This document shows, in pieces, positions 1 through 8,658 of a stretch of 64,000 nucleotides of DNA; position 1 is the stretch's first letter; each line of letters opens with the position of its first letter. Origin of the DNA: Brevibacillus reuszeri (GTDB lineage: Bacteria > Bacillota > Bacilli > Brevibacillales > Brevibacillaceae). The notes under the pieces were generated by a model, which saw nothing but the letters and a program-made list of their open reading frames with translations, made no database searches and was not told where the DNA came from. Made by a program: the position numbers and the translations under genes. Location: the NCBI RefSeq assembly GCF_001187725.1, contig NZ_LGIQ01000017.1:310001-374000 (forward strand), in the 5' to 3' direction.

Positions 1-503
1 GGTATCGTGGAGAAGTGCTCCGTTTAGTAGCCACGGCCTATCATGAACCCGACGCGCTTTGGATAAAGGAGCGCTGTCTGCGATTTGGCATCAATCTGGA
101 GGTCGAGGTGAGGGATCAGGCTGAATTCGCGACACGTGACGGCTTGCCGGAGCATGATTGTCAATTGTTTGGGAATGTGTTCAGCAATGACGAGATCAGC
201 GAGCTGGAAATGTACATCCAGAAAAATTACTTCCTCCCCGCCTTTGATGAACCGTTGGCAAAGGAAATCAGCAAAGTGACGACATCCATTTTTCGGGAAC
301 CAAGTGAAGTGGCACGAAGGAGCCTGCTTGCCCATGCAGAGACGCGTATCCTGAATCATCGCGCCGTCCTCTATCTGGTTCAAAAGAAATCCCAGACATC
401 CTTCCACAAATCGGTGCGCGGTGTGACAATCAATTCGTCAGGGTGGCTGGACTTTCACAAGATCTGGTTTCATCCTCACAAATCGGATGGCACTAGCCCG
501 TAG
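1..503 (+). CDS. SgrR-like transcriptional regulator, C-terminal part (5' end outside window)
   Basis: The reading frame is open from the first bases, so only the last ~166 residues are present; the GTG at 15 is probably internal. The segment resembles the C-terminal domain of SgrR/YbdO-type regulators, in which a DNA-binding domain is joined to an oligopeptide-binding-like (SBP_bac_5) domain. Residues such as LFGNVFSNDE and the final GWLDFHKIWF are typical of the end of that family. These proteins are thought to sense a small solute and control a nearby transporter; the likely target lies outside the window. A good hairpin terminator follows. The family call is moderate because the DNA-binding part cannot be seen. 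Confidence 0.6.
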   Translation, partial: YRGEVLRLVATAYHEPDALWIKERCLRFGINLEVEVRDQAEFATRDGLPEHDCQLFGNVFSNDEISELEMYIQKNYFLPAFDEPLAKEISKVTTSIFREPSEVARRSLLAHAETRILNHRAVLYLVQKKSQTSFHKSVRGVTINSSGWLDFHKIWFHPHKSDGTSP

Positions 504-524
504 CAGCGCAAGAACGCGAAAGCA

Positions 525-563
525 AAAAGCCACAGCCTTTTCCCGGCTGTAGCTTTGTTTTTT
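525..563 (+). terminator. Rho-independent terminator
   Basis: A stem AAAGC(C)ACAGCC pairs with GGCTGT(A)GCTTT, followed by a T-rich tail. It lies 20 bases after the stop codon of the SgrR-like gene and ends just before the end of the convergent DJ-1 gene. Confidence 0.85.
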
Positions 564-572
564 CCGTGCGAC

Positions 573-1160
573 CTATACAAAACCCATGAGCCGCTTGACA
601 TGTACGCAATTTTCCTTGGTCGTAAGCATCTCCAGCAGCTTGAATGCAACATCGAAAGCGGTAGACGGATTGTAGGAGGTAATGATATTCCCGTCTACCA
701 CGATGGGTTGATCAGGGGCAACCTTCACCCCAAACTCAGCCAGCTGCTTTTGTCTGCGTCCTTCTCCTAAATTGTACGTAGTCCCCTCTCTCCCGACAAG
801 AATTCCACTCTTGCCAACAGGGAGCGCCCCGACACAGATAGAGGCAATAATCTTTCCTTGTCGCTCAAATTCTCTGATGACGCCTAAAAACGGTTCGCTG
901 TACGCATCCTCATAAAACCCCGCCTCTTCAAATCCCCCTGGAATTGCGAGTGCATCAAATTCGTCTATATTCATGTCACTTACTTGTAATTCAGGAATGA
1001 CCGTAAAATTGAAGGTGCATTGCAGCTGATCATGCAGCCCGACCGTAACCAGCTGTGTCGTACCGTCTCCCAGCGACTTGTTCCATCCGATCACATCTGT
1101 AAAAACACTTGCTTCCACTGCTTCAAATCCGTCAGCCAACAACAAGCATACTTTTTTCAT
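573..1160 (-). CDS. DJ-1/PfpI family protein (class I glutamine amidotransferase-like)
   Basis: The 195-residue product has the DJ-1/PfpI fold throughout. An early acidic residue sits in LLADGFEAVE, the GGFEEAGFYED segment follows, and the nucleophile-elbow cysteine is in ASICVGALP (about residue 102). Members act as glyoxalase III/deglycase-like, protease-like or chaperone proteins, and some are inactive, so the substrate cannot be told from sequence. The ATG at 1160 has GGGAG about 10 bases upstream. A longer in-frame start at 1367 would overlap the divergent LysR gene and adds unrelated residues. The gene is divergent from a LysR regulator that may control it. Confidence 0.85.
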   Translation of the reverse strand: MKKVCLLLADGFEAVEASVFTDVIGWNKSLGDGTTQLVTVGLHDQLQCTFNFTVIPELQVSDMNIDEFDALAIPGGFEEAGFYEDAYSEPFLGVIREFERQGKIIASICVGALPVGKSGILVGREGTTYNLGEGRRQKQLAEFGVKVAPDQPIVVDGNIITSYNPSTAFDVAFKLLEMLTTKENCVHVKRLMGFV

Positions 1161-1203
1161 TCCTCTGCAGCTCCCTTTTCCCTCATGGGTCTTGTTGCTG
1201 TTA

Positions 1204-1233
1204 AGTATACGAGCTGCCTCTGTCATCAGTAAA
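1204..1233 (-). promoter_or_regulatory. Putative sigma-A promoter of the DJ-1 gene
   Basis: On the minus strand, TTTACT and TATACT are separated by 18 bases, about 45 bases upstream of the start codon, in the divergent region shared with the LysR gene. This is a match by eye only. Confidence 0.35.
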
Positions 1234-1317
1234 ATTGAAACAACTGAAGAGAATGATCGAATAATCTGATATGATAAATGAATATACATTTTCATTCGTT
1301 CAAAAAGGATGGATTTC

Positions 1318-2205
1318 ATGGAAATCAGACATTTGCAGACGTTCCTGGCGATTGTGGATACGGGCAAATTTACAACAGCATCCGAGCAGCTCGGTTACGC
1401 ACAGTCCACGATTACCTCGCACATCCAAATCCTTGAGGATGAATTAGGCTCACCGTTGTTCGACCGATTGGGGAAAAAAGTGATTTTGACGAATTTCGGC
1501 AGAGAGCTGGTACCCTATGCCCGCAAAATGCTGGATACGTACAAGGAAATCAGGAGCCTCGCAGCTGAGCAAACGGGGATCTCAGGGGATATTGTCATTG
1601 GTGCAGCCGAATCTCTCTCCATTTATCGGCTGGGAGAAATTTTAAAAGAATTCAAGAGAAGCTATCCCGGCGTAAATATCTTTTTAAAGAATGCCATATG
1701 CAATGAGCTGCGCGGAATGCTGCATACTGGCGAGGTTGACCTGGTCTTTACCATCGAGCCTGCTATCACAGACCCTAACCTGATCGTTACGAACCTGAAA
1801 AAAGAAACGATGGTCATCATCGGTGCTCCCGAGTCGGCATTGTCGCCAGCGACCTTTTCACATCCACCTGCGCCAGAAACGATCATTCTCAGTGAAAAAG
1901 GCTGTAGCTTTACAATGGGCTTCGAGAAATACTTGCGGCAAAAACAGTTCACCTATGGGAATCCATTGTCTTTTTCCAGCATGGAGACGATTAAAAAATG
2001 CGTCATGAATGGACTAGGCATTTCTCTTTTACCGCTTTATACCGTGAAAAATGAAATCGAGCAAGGCAGCTTATCCATGATCGCGGAAGAAAAGCTACTA
2101 GACTCATTTTACACGCAGCTTTCCTATCATAAAAATAAACGAGTGACCGCCGCTATGCGCAAGTTCATCGAGATTACGGACAAGCACGCTGCCAATTGGA
2201 CATGA
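1318..2205 (+). CDS. LysR family transcriptional regulator
   Basis: A 295-residue LysR-type regulator. The N-terminal winged helix-turn-helix spans about residues 1-60 (EIRHLQTFLAIVDTGKFT, then QLGYAQSTITSHIQ) and is followed by a periplasmic-binding-like effector domain (GDIVIGAAESLSIYRLGEIL onwards). The ATG at 1318 has AAGGA 8 bases upstream; the ATG at 1309 lacks a site. It is divergently transcribed from the DJ-1 gene, the usual arrangement for a LysR regulator and its target, so autoregulation and control of the DJ-1 gene are inferred. No effector can be assigned. Confidence 0.9.
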   Translation: MEIRHLQTFLAIVDTGKFTTASEQLGYAQSTITSHIQILEDELGSPLFDRLGKKVILTNFGRELVPYARKMLDTYKEIRSLAAEQTGISGDIVIGAAESLSIYRLGEILKEFKRSYPGVNIFLKNAICNELRGMLHTGEVDLVFTIEPAITDPNLIVTNLKKETMVIIGAPESALSPATFSHPPAPETIILSEKGCSFTMGFEKYLRQKQFTYGNPLSFSSMETIKKCVMNGLGISLLPLYTVKNEIEQGSLSMIAEEKLLDSFYTQLSYHKNKRVTAAMRKFIEITDKHAANWT

Positions 2206-2222
2206 GCCAGCCTGCTTCAAGC

Positions 2223-2257
2223 AAAAACAGTCTGAGAAAAATCCCAGACTGTTTTTT
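2223..2257 (+). terminator. Terminator between convergent LysR and nagA genes
   Basis: AAAACAGTCTG pairs with CAGACTGTTTT and a T run follows. The A run on the left side means it may also work for nagA on the minus strand. Confidence 0.85.
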
Positions 2258-2267
2258 GTCCCATAGA

Positions 2268-3431
2268 CTATGCCCTCTGGTAAACTCTCTTCCCGGCTAC
2301 AAAGGTCATGTTTACATGAAACTGCTGATCCAAAACCGTAATATCGGCATCATAGCCGGCTGCAAGACGACCTTTTCGCTCTCCTAAGCCCAAAATGGTT
2401 GCAGGCGTATGCGAAGCCATTTCTACCGCTTCTGGCAAAGGAACCTTGCTAAGCGTCACCATATTGCACACCGCGCGATTAAGCGTCAGGATGCTACCTG
2501 CGAGGGTCCCGTCAGCGAGCTTGGCCTGATTCTCGTGAACATGCACTTCCTGTCCCCCCAGGTCATACGAACCTTCTCCCATCGCAGCCGCTCGCATCGA
2601 GTCGCTGACGAGCGCTAGACGTCCTGCCGTTTTAACGCGGTACAGGATGTTCATCACGGCTGGATGCACATGAATCCCATCTGCGATCAGCTCCGTGCTG
2701 AGCTGCTCATGATACATGGCGGCACCGACAACTCCAGGCTCCCGATGATGCAGTCCTGTCATGGCATTGAAGCAGTGGGTGAAATGGCGTACGCCCGCCT
2801 CGACAGCTTGCGTCGCCTGAGCAAAGCTTGCACCTGTATGCCCTGCTGATACGATCACGCCCTGCTCTTTCAGCCAGGCAATCGCATCGAGTGCCTCTGG
2901 CTGCTCCGGCGCGATTGTGACGACCTTGATCAGCCCCTCTGCCAGCTCATATAATCTGCGTACTGCCGCAAGCTTTGGCAAAGAAATATTCTCTTCCTTT
3001 TGCGCTCCTTTATAGAGCGGATTGATCCACGGCCCCTCCAGATGAATACCTACGACTTCTGCACCATCCAGTCCCAAACGACTACTCTGGGCAATACTTG
3101 CGAGCACTGGCTCAATCTGTTCATAAGGGGCAGTCATGGTCGTTGCCAAAAAAGAAGTTACCCCAAATCTCGTCAATGCCTTGGAGATCGCTTGCAGAGA
3201 TTCGGGTGTCCCGTCCATCGTATCGTGTCCATCAATTCCATGCATGTGAATGTCCATAAACCCCGGACAAATCCAACCGTCTACCTGAATGATTGATTCA
3301 GGCAGCTCACCGCTAAACTCCCTCGCTTCGCCAGCAAAACGAATAGTGCTCCCCTCAATGACGACGAGTCCATCCGTTATTTCAGCGCCATTTGCAATCA
3401 CTGCACCGCGCAGACCAAACTCCTGGTTCAT
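2268..3431 (-). CDS. nagA: N-acetylglucosamine-6-phosphate deacetylase
   Basis: The 387-residue product is a standard-length NagA, a cytosolic metal-dependent amidohydrolase that removes acetate from GlcNAc-6-phosphate on the way to glucosamine-6-phosphate. Visible motifs are the metal-binding GFMDIHMHGIDGHD, the loop HLEGPWINP, SAGHTGAS, THCFNAM and the catalytic-aspartate region LVSDSM. The ATG at 3431 has GGAGG about 10 bases upstream; the ORF also opens 15 bases earlier without a better site. There is no nagB beside it, so glucosamine-6-phosphate deaminase must be elsewhere. It could also receive product from the sugar-kinase/deacetylase locus at 45-59 kb, but that is inference. Confidence 0.95.
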   Translation of the reverse strand: MNQEFGLRGAVIANGAEITDGLVVIEGSTIRFAGEAREFSGELPESIIQVDGWICPGFMDIHMHGIDGHDTMDGTPESLQAISKALTRFGVTSFLATTMTAPYEQIEPVLASIAQSSRLGLDGAEVVGIHLEGPWINPLYKGAQKEENISLPKLAAVRRLYELAEGLIKVVTIAPEQPEALDAIAWLKEQGVIVSAGHTGASFAQATQAVEAGVRHFTHCFNAMTGLHHREPGVVGAAMYHEQLSTELIADGIHVHPAVMNILYRVKTAGRLALVSDSMRAAAMGEGSYDLGGQEVHVHENQAKLADGTLAGSILTLNRAVCNMVTLSKVPLPEAVEMASHTPATILGLGERKGRLAAGYDADITVLDQQFHVNMTFVAGKRVYQRA

Positions 3432-3455
3432 TCCCGTTCCTCCCATGAAGACTAG

Positions 3456-4544
3456 CTACCTGTCTGTCTCCGATTTATATAACCTGCTCACGACCTGCTC
3501 GGTTTCTGCTACCAGCTGCAGCAACAGCTCGCTCGCGCTCATGTCCCGAGTCAAAGATGCGGCTTGACCAGCCCACATCGACATGTATTCGCCTCGCTGA
3601 TTTTTCCCCGCCGCAGCCCGTATGTCTTTGGTCAAGGCATTTTGGATGGGATAGGAAGGCAATTCATGATCATGAGGCGATAACCTCGTCATGAATTCAT
3701 TTTGTATCCCTCTCGCCCACTTCCCGGAGAAAGCACGTGTCAGCACGATCTGCTCATCCGGGGTCTCCCCAAGCGCCGCTTTGTGCAGAGCATGTGCACC
3801 ACTTTCCGTACATGTCAAAAAGGCGGTACCAAGCTGTGCTGCCCCTGCTCCTAATGCCAGTGCTGCAGCAATCCCGCGCCCGTCCATAATTCCGCCAGCA
3901 GCAATGACCGGAATCTTTACACGGTCCACCAGCTGCGGAACGAGTGCCATCGTACCAACCAAATTGCTCGGAGAATCTGGTAAAAAGGAGCCCCGGTGCC
4001 CCCCCGCCTCACTACCTTGTGCTGCAATCATGTCGACACCGCTTGCCTCCAAGGCGACCGCCTCACGCGTTGTTGTCGCTGTACCGATGACTGTTGTTCC
4101 CTGCTTCTTCAGCTCGGCAAGCCAGCGCTGCTCCAACAGCCCGAACGTAAAGCTGAACACAGGTACCTTTTCCTCCAGCACGACCGCCATCTGCTCCTCA
4201 AACGGCTCCGTAAAGCGGGACACGTGAGGATCATGCGGAATACCCAGCTCATCTCGCACCCCATTCATTTCCGAAGCGACCCCGGAAGCAATCTCCTCGT
4301 TCGGGTCAAACGCCTCGGGTATAAACAAACTCACCGCAAAGGGCTTGTCTGTTATTTCTCGGATCGAGCGAATTGCCACTCGTATCTGCTCCGCACTCAT
4401 GTAGGCAGCCCCTAACGAGCCTAGTCCACCTGCTTTGGAAACAGCCGCAACCAAAGCGGGGGTCGTCGCTCCGCCTGCCATTGGCGCCTGAATGATTGGC
4501 CAGTTTATTTGTAAACGAGTTGCTACTGGATTTGAGGACCACAT
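3456..4544 (-). CDS. Nitronate monooxygenase (2-nitropropane dioxygenase family)
   Basis: A 362-residue FMN-dependent TIM-barrel enzyme that oxidises alkyl nitronates such as propionate 3-nitronate. The N-terminus carries PIIQAPMAGGATTPALVAAV, the FMN-site segment GAAYMSAEQIR follows, and the conserved histidine region AAQGSEAGGHRGSF lies near residue 180. VIAAGGIMDGRGIAAALALG forms the phosphate-binding part of the barrel. AGGAG precedes the ATG at 4544. The gene lies 24 bases upstream of nagA on the same strand and may be co-transcribed with it, though no functional link is known. Confidence 0.92.
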   Translation of the reverse strand: MWSSNPVATRLQINWPIIQAPMAGGATTPALVAAVSKAGGLGSLGAAYMSAEQIRVAIRSIREITDKPFAVSLFIPEAFDPNEEIASGVASEMNGVRDELGIPHDPHVSRFTEPFEEQMAVVLEEKVPVFSFTFGLLEQRWLAELKKQGTTVIGTATTTREAVALEASGVDMIAAQGSEAGGHRGSFLPDSPSNLVGTMALVPQLVDRVKIPVIAAGGIMDGRGIAAALALGAGAAQLGTAFLTCTESGAHALHKAALGETPDEQIVLTRAFSGKWARGIQNEFMTRLSPHDHELPSYPIQNALTKDIRAAAGKNQRGEYMSMWAGQAASLTRDMSASELLLQLVAETEQVVSRLYKSETDR

Positions 4545-4574
4545 GCCGCATCCGCTCCTTGATCGATATTTGGC

Positions 4575-5621
4575 TTACGAAAACGCTTCGTCTGACTGAA
4601 TCAGCTCCAAAAAATGCGCCAATACCCGTGCAGTCAAGCCCCAGATCACCCGGCCGTCAATCTCATAAAACAAATGCTCAATTGTACCTGCACGCCACGG
4701 ATAACGCTTGCCACCCGGGATAAGATGAAAGGGAAAATCGTCTTCAGGCTCTGTCGATACGGTAGAGCGATACGTCGCTGGCTGCGTCACACGCAATGTA
4801 TCCAGCGGGATGATAAACACATCTCCGACCTCTTCCGGGTTCGGCTGCATGTTTGCTATCCCTTCCACATAGCCCACAAACGGATAGATGGTCGCTGACC
4901 CTGGCCCCGTCAGCATATCCAGCTCACCCATATAGTGAATATGCTCGAGCGGCAAGCCCAGCTCCTCACTCGTTTCACGGCGTGCAGTCATCCAGCGCGA
5001 GTCGTCGCCGTCCTCAGCCTTGCCTCCTGGAAAACAAACCTCGTTGGCTTGCCTGCGCATCGTGCTTGCCCGCTTTTCAAACAAGACGCCCAGCCGGCCA
5101 TCTTCCATTTTGACCAAAGGCAGCAGCACGCTGAATACGCCTGTCCTTTGCGCGCCCATGATTCCGCTCTCTCTCTGGTGAAAAACTTTTGCTATATCGG
5201 TTAGCAGTGGATCGTCTGGTGGATTTACACGAGTAAGCATCGGTGTCAAATAATTGGAAACCTCGATGAGATTATGATCTGGATCGCGCATGTAGACGGA
5301 CAAAATCGGCCCCATCGCCCCCGTCTTCTGTACTGGCCCCTCCACAATCTCGACGCCATGTTCTTTCATCGACTGAATCACCTGCTCCAATGGGGCCGAA
5401 GCGATGAAACAGAGATCGGCAGAACCGCTGACAGGGTGCATTGCTTTCGGCTCAAACTCGTGTCCGACCTGATGCAGGTTTATTTTTTGCTGGCCATACT
5501 GGAGCGCTCTTCTGCCTTCTCCAAACGTGACCGCCTTCATTCCCAACACTTGCTCGTAAAAGCGGCAAGTAGCTTCGATATCTCGTACCGTCAAAACCAA
5601 ATGGTCCAATCTATCAATCAC
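4575..5621 (-). CDS. VOC (glyoxalase-like) domain fused to a NUDT7/NudL-type CoA pyrophosphatase
   Basis: One uninterrupted 348-residue frame holds two complete domains. Residues ~1-125 form a VOC domain (DHLVLTVRDIEATCRFYEQV; candidate metal ligands His7, His50 and Glu120). Residues ~140-348 form a Nudix domain with the UPF0035 signature found in coenzyme A diphosphatases (FEKRASTMRRQANEVCFPGG) and the box RRETSEELGL. CoA-type Nudix enzymes split CoA to phosphopantetheine and 3',5'-ADP. The GTG at 5621 is chosen because GGGAG lies 9 bases upstream and a TATAAT box sits at 5665-5670, which puts the farther ATG at 5696 outside the transcript. No ribosome binding site is seen before the Nudix half, so separate translation is unlikely. 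Confidence 0.85.
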   Translation of the reverse strand: MIDRLDHLVLTVRDIEATCRFYEQVLGMKAVTFGEGRRALQYGQQKINLHQVGHEFEPKAMHPVSGSADLCFIASAPLEQVIQSMKEHGVEIVEGPVQKTGAMGPILSVYMRDPDHNLIEVSNYLTPMLTRVNPPDDPLLTDIAKVFHQRESGIMGAQRTGVFSVLLPLVKMEDGRLGVLFEKRASTMRRQANEVCFPGGKAEDGDDSRWMTARRETSEELGLPLEHIHYMGELDMLTGPGSATIYPFVGYVEGIANMQPNPEEVGDVFIIPLDTLRVTQPATYRSTVSTEPEDDFPFHLIPGGKRYPWRAGTIEHLFYEIDGRVIWGLTARVLAHFLELIQSDEAFS

Positions 5622-5664
5622 TTTTTCCCACTCCCTTGCTGCTTGCGACATTCTCTTATTCGCT

Positions 5665-5673
5665 ATTATAGCA
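5665..5673 (-). promoter_or_regulatory. Extended -10 promoter element of the VOC-Nudix gene
   Basis: The minus strand reads TGCTATAAT, an extended -10 box, about 44 bases upstream of the GTG start. No convincing -35 box is seen. Its position decides the start codon of the gene. Confidence 0.5.
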
Positions 5674-5792
5674 AAAGGCAAGCATCCTTCCCGCATTCAA
5701 CCCATGTGAAAGTGTTTTCGGTTGCTTGAGCGGCAGTTCCCTACATCACTCATTATACAATCTTTTCCCAATATCCCCCTCTGCGTTTTTAC

Positions 5793-5834
5793 GCAAAAAC
5801 AAACGAGCGCTCCCACCTGGATGTGGAAGCGCCC
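5793..5834 (-). terminator. Terminator of the FecCD/ABC exporter operon
   Basis: On the minus strand GGCGCTTCCAC pairs with GTGGGAGCGCTC and is followed by GTTTGTTTTTG. It begins 24 bases after the stop codon of the ABC exporter. Confidence 0.75.
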
Positions 5835-5857
5835 ATGTTTTGTTCTATTAAGAAGCA

Positions 5858-7573
5858 TTACGAGCCGAATTGTGCCTGATGGAGACGATTATATACACCC
5901 TGATTTTGCAGCAGCTCATCATGCTTGCCTTGCTCCGCGATGCCATTTTCTGCTACTACAATAATTCGGTCTGCATTTTTGATCGTCGCCAGTCGGTGTG
6001 CAATCACAAGTGTGGTACGCCCTTGCGACAACTCCGACAAGGCCTGCTGGATGGCAGACTCGGTCTCTGTATCAAGTGCAGAGGTGGCCTCATCCAAAAT
6101 GAGAATCGGAGGATTTTTCAGGAACATCCGGGCAATAGACAGGCGTTGCTTTTGACCGCCAGACAGCTTCACGCCCCGCTCGCCGATCATAGTATCCAAG
6201 CCTTCTGGCAGAGAGAGAATCAGCTCCTCCAGCTGCGCCCTTCTTGCGGCATCCCAGATCTCCTGATCAGTAGCGCCAAGCTTGCCGTACATGATGTTCT
6301 CCCGAATACTGCCATCGAACAGGAAAACCTCCTGCTGCACGATTCCGATATGAGAGCGCAGCGACTCCAAGGTCATTTCGCGGATGTTCATGCCATCAAT
6401 CGAGATGCTTCCCGCGTCCACATCATAAAAACGTGGCAGCAGGCTGCACAATGTCGTTTTCCCTGCACCGGATGGACCTACCAATGCAACGGTTTCTCCA
6501 GCATGGATCGTTAGCGAAACATCACGCAGTACCTTATCTTTGTTTTCATAGCCAAAGGTAACGTCCGCGAAGCGAATATCTCCACGCACCTTGCTGATTG
6601 CTTTCGCATTTGGCGAATCTGCCACATCCGGCTCTGTCTCCAAAAGCTCCAAATAACGCTTGAACCCTGCCACGCCTTTTGGATAGGTCTCAATGACGGA
6701 GTTAATTTGTTTAATCGGCCCTAAAAACACGTTGGACAGCATGACAAAGGCGATGAACTCCCCGTACGTCATTTCACCAGCGATGACAAACCACGTACCG
6801 CAAACGAGCACAAACAAGGATACGAGCTTCATCAAAATAAAGCTGAGCGAGGAATTCCACGCCATGATGCGATACGTGATCAGCTTGGTAAAACGGAAGC
6901 GCTCGTTGTTTTGTGCAAAACGCTTGATTTCATGATTTTCGTTCGCAAACGCTTGAACAACGCGGATTCCACTGACATTATTCTCGACGCGCGAGTTGTA
7001 ATCAGCGATATCCTTGAACATACGATCAAACGCTCTCGACATTTTGCGGCTAAAGTACATAGACAAGTAAATCATCAACGGCACGATAATAAAGGTGAGA
7101 ACCGCCAGTTGCCAGTTGATGCTCAGCATGATTCCAAAAGCACCCGTCAAGGTCATAATCGCAATAAACAAATCCTCTGGCCCATGGTGAGCGATTTCGC
7201 CAATGTCCATGAGATCATTCGTCATCCGCGAAACCAGATGACCGGTTTTGTTGTTATCAAAAAATCGGAACGATAGCTTTTGTACCCGATCGAACAGCTT
7301 CTTGCGCATGTCCGACTCGATGTTGATCCCCAGCTTGTGCCCCCAATATGTAACGACAAAATGAAGCGCGGCACTGACGACGTAAATCCCTAAAAGCATC
7401 AGGCACGCATACAGGATCAGCTTCCAGTCCCCGCTAGGCAGCAGGTCATCTACTACCCGATTGACAGCAAGAGGAAAGGCAAGCTCTAATAACGCTGCTA
7501 AAATGGCGCATGAAAAATCAAGAATGAATAGCCCCATATAAGGTCTGTAATAAGCAAAGAACCGGCGTAGCAT
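5858..7573 (-). CDS. ABC transporter, fused permease/ATP-binding exporter
   Basis: A 571-residue half-transporter of the MsbA/YknU type that would act as a dimer in the membrane. Residues ~1-310 carry six transmembrane helices (start LRRFFAYYRPYMGLFI). The ATPase domain shows Walker A GPSGAGKTT, signature LSGGQKQRLSIARM, Walker B ILILDEATSALD and the switch histidine in VIAHRL. The ATG at 7573 is chosen because AAGGGAG lies 10 bases upstream; an upstream ATG at 7618 lacks a site. It follows two FecCD siderophore permeases by about 50 bases, apparently in the same Fur-controlled transcript, so export of a siderophore is a reasonable but unproven guess. Confidence 0.92.
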   Translation of the reverse strand: MLRRFFAYYRPYMGLFILDFSCAILAALLELAFPLAVNRVVDDLLPSGDWKLILYACLMLLGIYVVSAALHFVVTYWGHKLGINIESDMRKKLFDRVQKLSFRFFDNNKTGHLVSRMTNDLMDIGEIAHHGPEDLFIAIMTLTGAFGIMLSINWQLAVLTFIIVPLMIYLSMYFSRKMSRAFDRMFKDIADYNSRVENNVSGIRVVQAFANENHEIKRFAQNNERFRFTKLITYRIMAWNSSLSFILMKLVSLFVLVCGTWFVIAGEMTYGEFIAFVMLSNVFLGPIKQINSVIETYPKGVAGFKRYLELLETEPDVADSPNAKAISKVRGDIRFADVTFGYENKDKVLRDVSLTIHAGETVALVGPSGAGKTTLCSLLPRFYDVDAGSISIDGMNIREMTLESLRSHIGIVQQEVFLFDGSIRENIMYGKLGATDQEIWDAARRAQLEELILSLPEGLDTMIGERGVKLSGGQKQRLSIARMFLKNPPILILDEATSALDTETESAIQQALSELSQGRTTLVIAHRLATIKNADRIIVVAENGIAEQGKHDELLQNQGVYNRLHQAQFGS

Positions 7574-7624
7574 GTATCTTTCTCTCCCTTCGCGAACAGC
7601 CTTACCCGGCTTGCCCACATCTCT

Positions 7625-8656
7625 CTATGTCTTTGTACGGGCGAGCAAATACAAGAAATAAGGTGCTCCGATTACAGCTACGACGATGCCTGTCGGAATC
7701 TCGGATGGTTGCAAAATCCAACGTCCTAGCGTATCAGCGACAATGACAAGAAGCGAGCCAACGAGGGCTGCAGTCGGCAGCAGCATCTCATGCTTTGGTC
7801 CAACCAGCCTGCGGGCCAGATGCGGTCCAATCAAGCCGACGAACCCGATACCGCCACTCACGGCTACGCATGAAGCAGCAAGACCAACAGCTGCTGCCAG
7901 CAGTTTCAGCTGCTCTCTGGATACGGGAGCGCCAAGACCAGTCGCCAGCTCTTCTCCCAGATTGAGTACGTTCATAACACGTGCTTTGTAAAAGACAAAC
8001 GGCAAAAGAACGACGATCCACGGCAGCAGTGACAAAACAAATTTCCAGTTTGTCCCCCAGATACTACCAGCCAGCCAAGTCGCGACAAACTGATACTTCT
8101 CCGGGCTCAGCTTGAGAGTCAGGACGATCATCGCAGCACTCATCCCCGCCGCGACCGCAATCCCTGTCAGCAATATGCGGATCGGAGACAAGCCTTTATG
8201 TCTTTTGTAGGCAAGGATATAGATCAATGCGGCAGTCAAGCCCGCGCCTACCAATGCCAGAACAGGCAGCAAAAATACAGGTGCAGCAGCGGTAGACGGG
8301 TAAAACGAGATGAACAGCATTACCATTAAGCCTGCTCCGGCATTGATCCCCAAAATTCCCGGGTCCGCCAAAGCATTTCGCGAAATTCCTTGAATGACAC
8401 AACCAGACACAGCCAGTCCCGCGCCAATCAGGATGGAAATCACAATACGCGGCAAACGGAAGTCAAACAGAATCAGGTTTTGTTTCTCCGTACCAGATCC
8501 TAAGAACGTCATGAGCAAATCCATCGGAGACAACCGGATAAAGCCTGTATTCATGCTGATGATAAAAGCGATCAGGATGAGTATGCCAAGTACGATCATG
8601 ACGGTGATGCCTCTTGCTCGCTTGCGTGCATCTACATGAGCGGTAAGTGATTGCAT
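7625..8656 (-). CDS. FecCD family iron-siderophore ABC permease (second subunit)
   Basis: A 343-residue polytopic membrane protein of the FecCD/BtuC family, with about ten hydrophobic segments and the family landmarks LPRIVISILIGAGLAVSG, NALADPGILGINAGAG and GGIGFVGLIGPHLARRLVG. With its neighbour it would form the channel heterodimer of a ferric-siderophore importer. The start has AAGGGAG upstream and the gene begins 2 bases after the stop of the first permease gene, indicating tight translational coupling. No FecE-type ATPase gene lies nearby, so a shared ATPase encoded elsewhere must energise it, as YusV does for several B. subtilis systems. Confidence 0.95.
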   Translation of the reverse strand: MQSLTAHVDARKRARGITVMIVLGILILIAFIISMNTGFIRLSPMDLLMTFLGSGTEKQNLILFDFRLPRIVISILIGAGLAVSGCVIQGISRNALADPGILGINAGAGLMVMLFISFYPSTAAAPVFLLPVLALVGAGLTAALIYILAYKRHKGLSPIRILLTGIAVAAGMSAAMIVLTLKLSPEKYQFVATWLAGSIWGTNWKFVLSLLPWIVVLLPFVFYKARVMNVLNLGEELATGLGAPVSREQLKLLAAAVGLAASCVAVSGGIGFVGLIGPHLARRLVGPKHEMLLPTAALVGSLLVIVADTLGRWILQPSEIPTGIVVAVIGAPYFLYLLARTKT

Positions 8657-8658
8657 GA

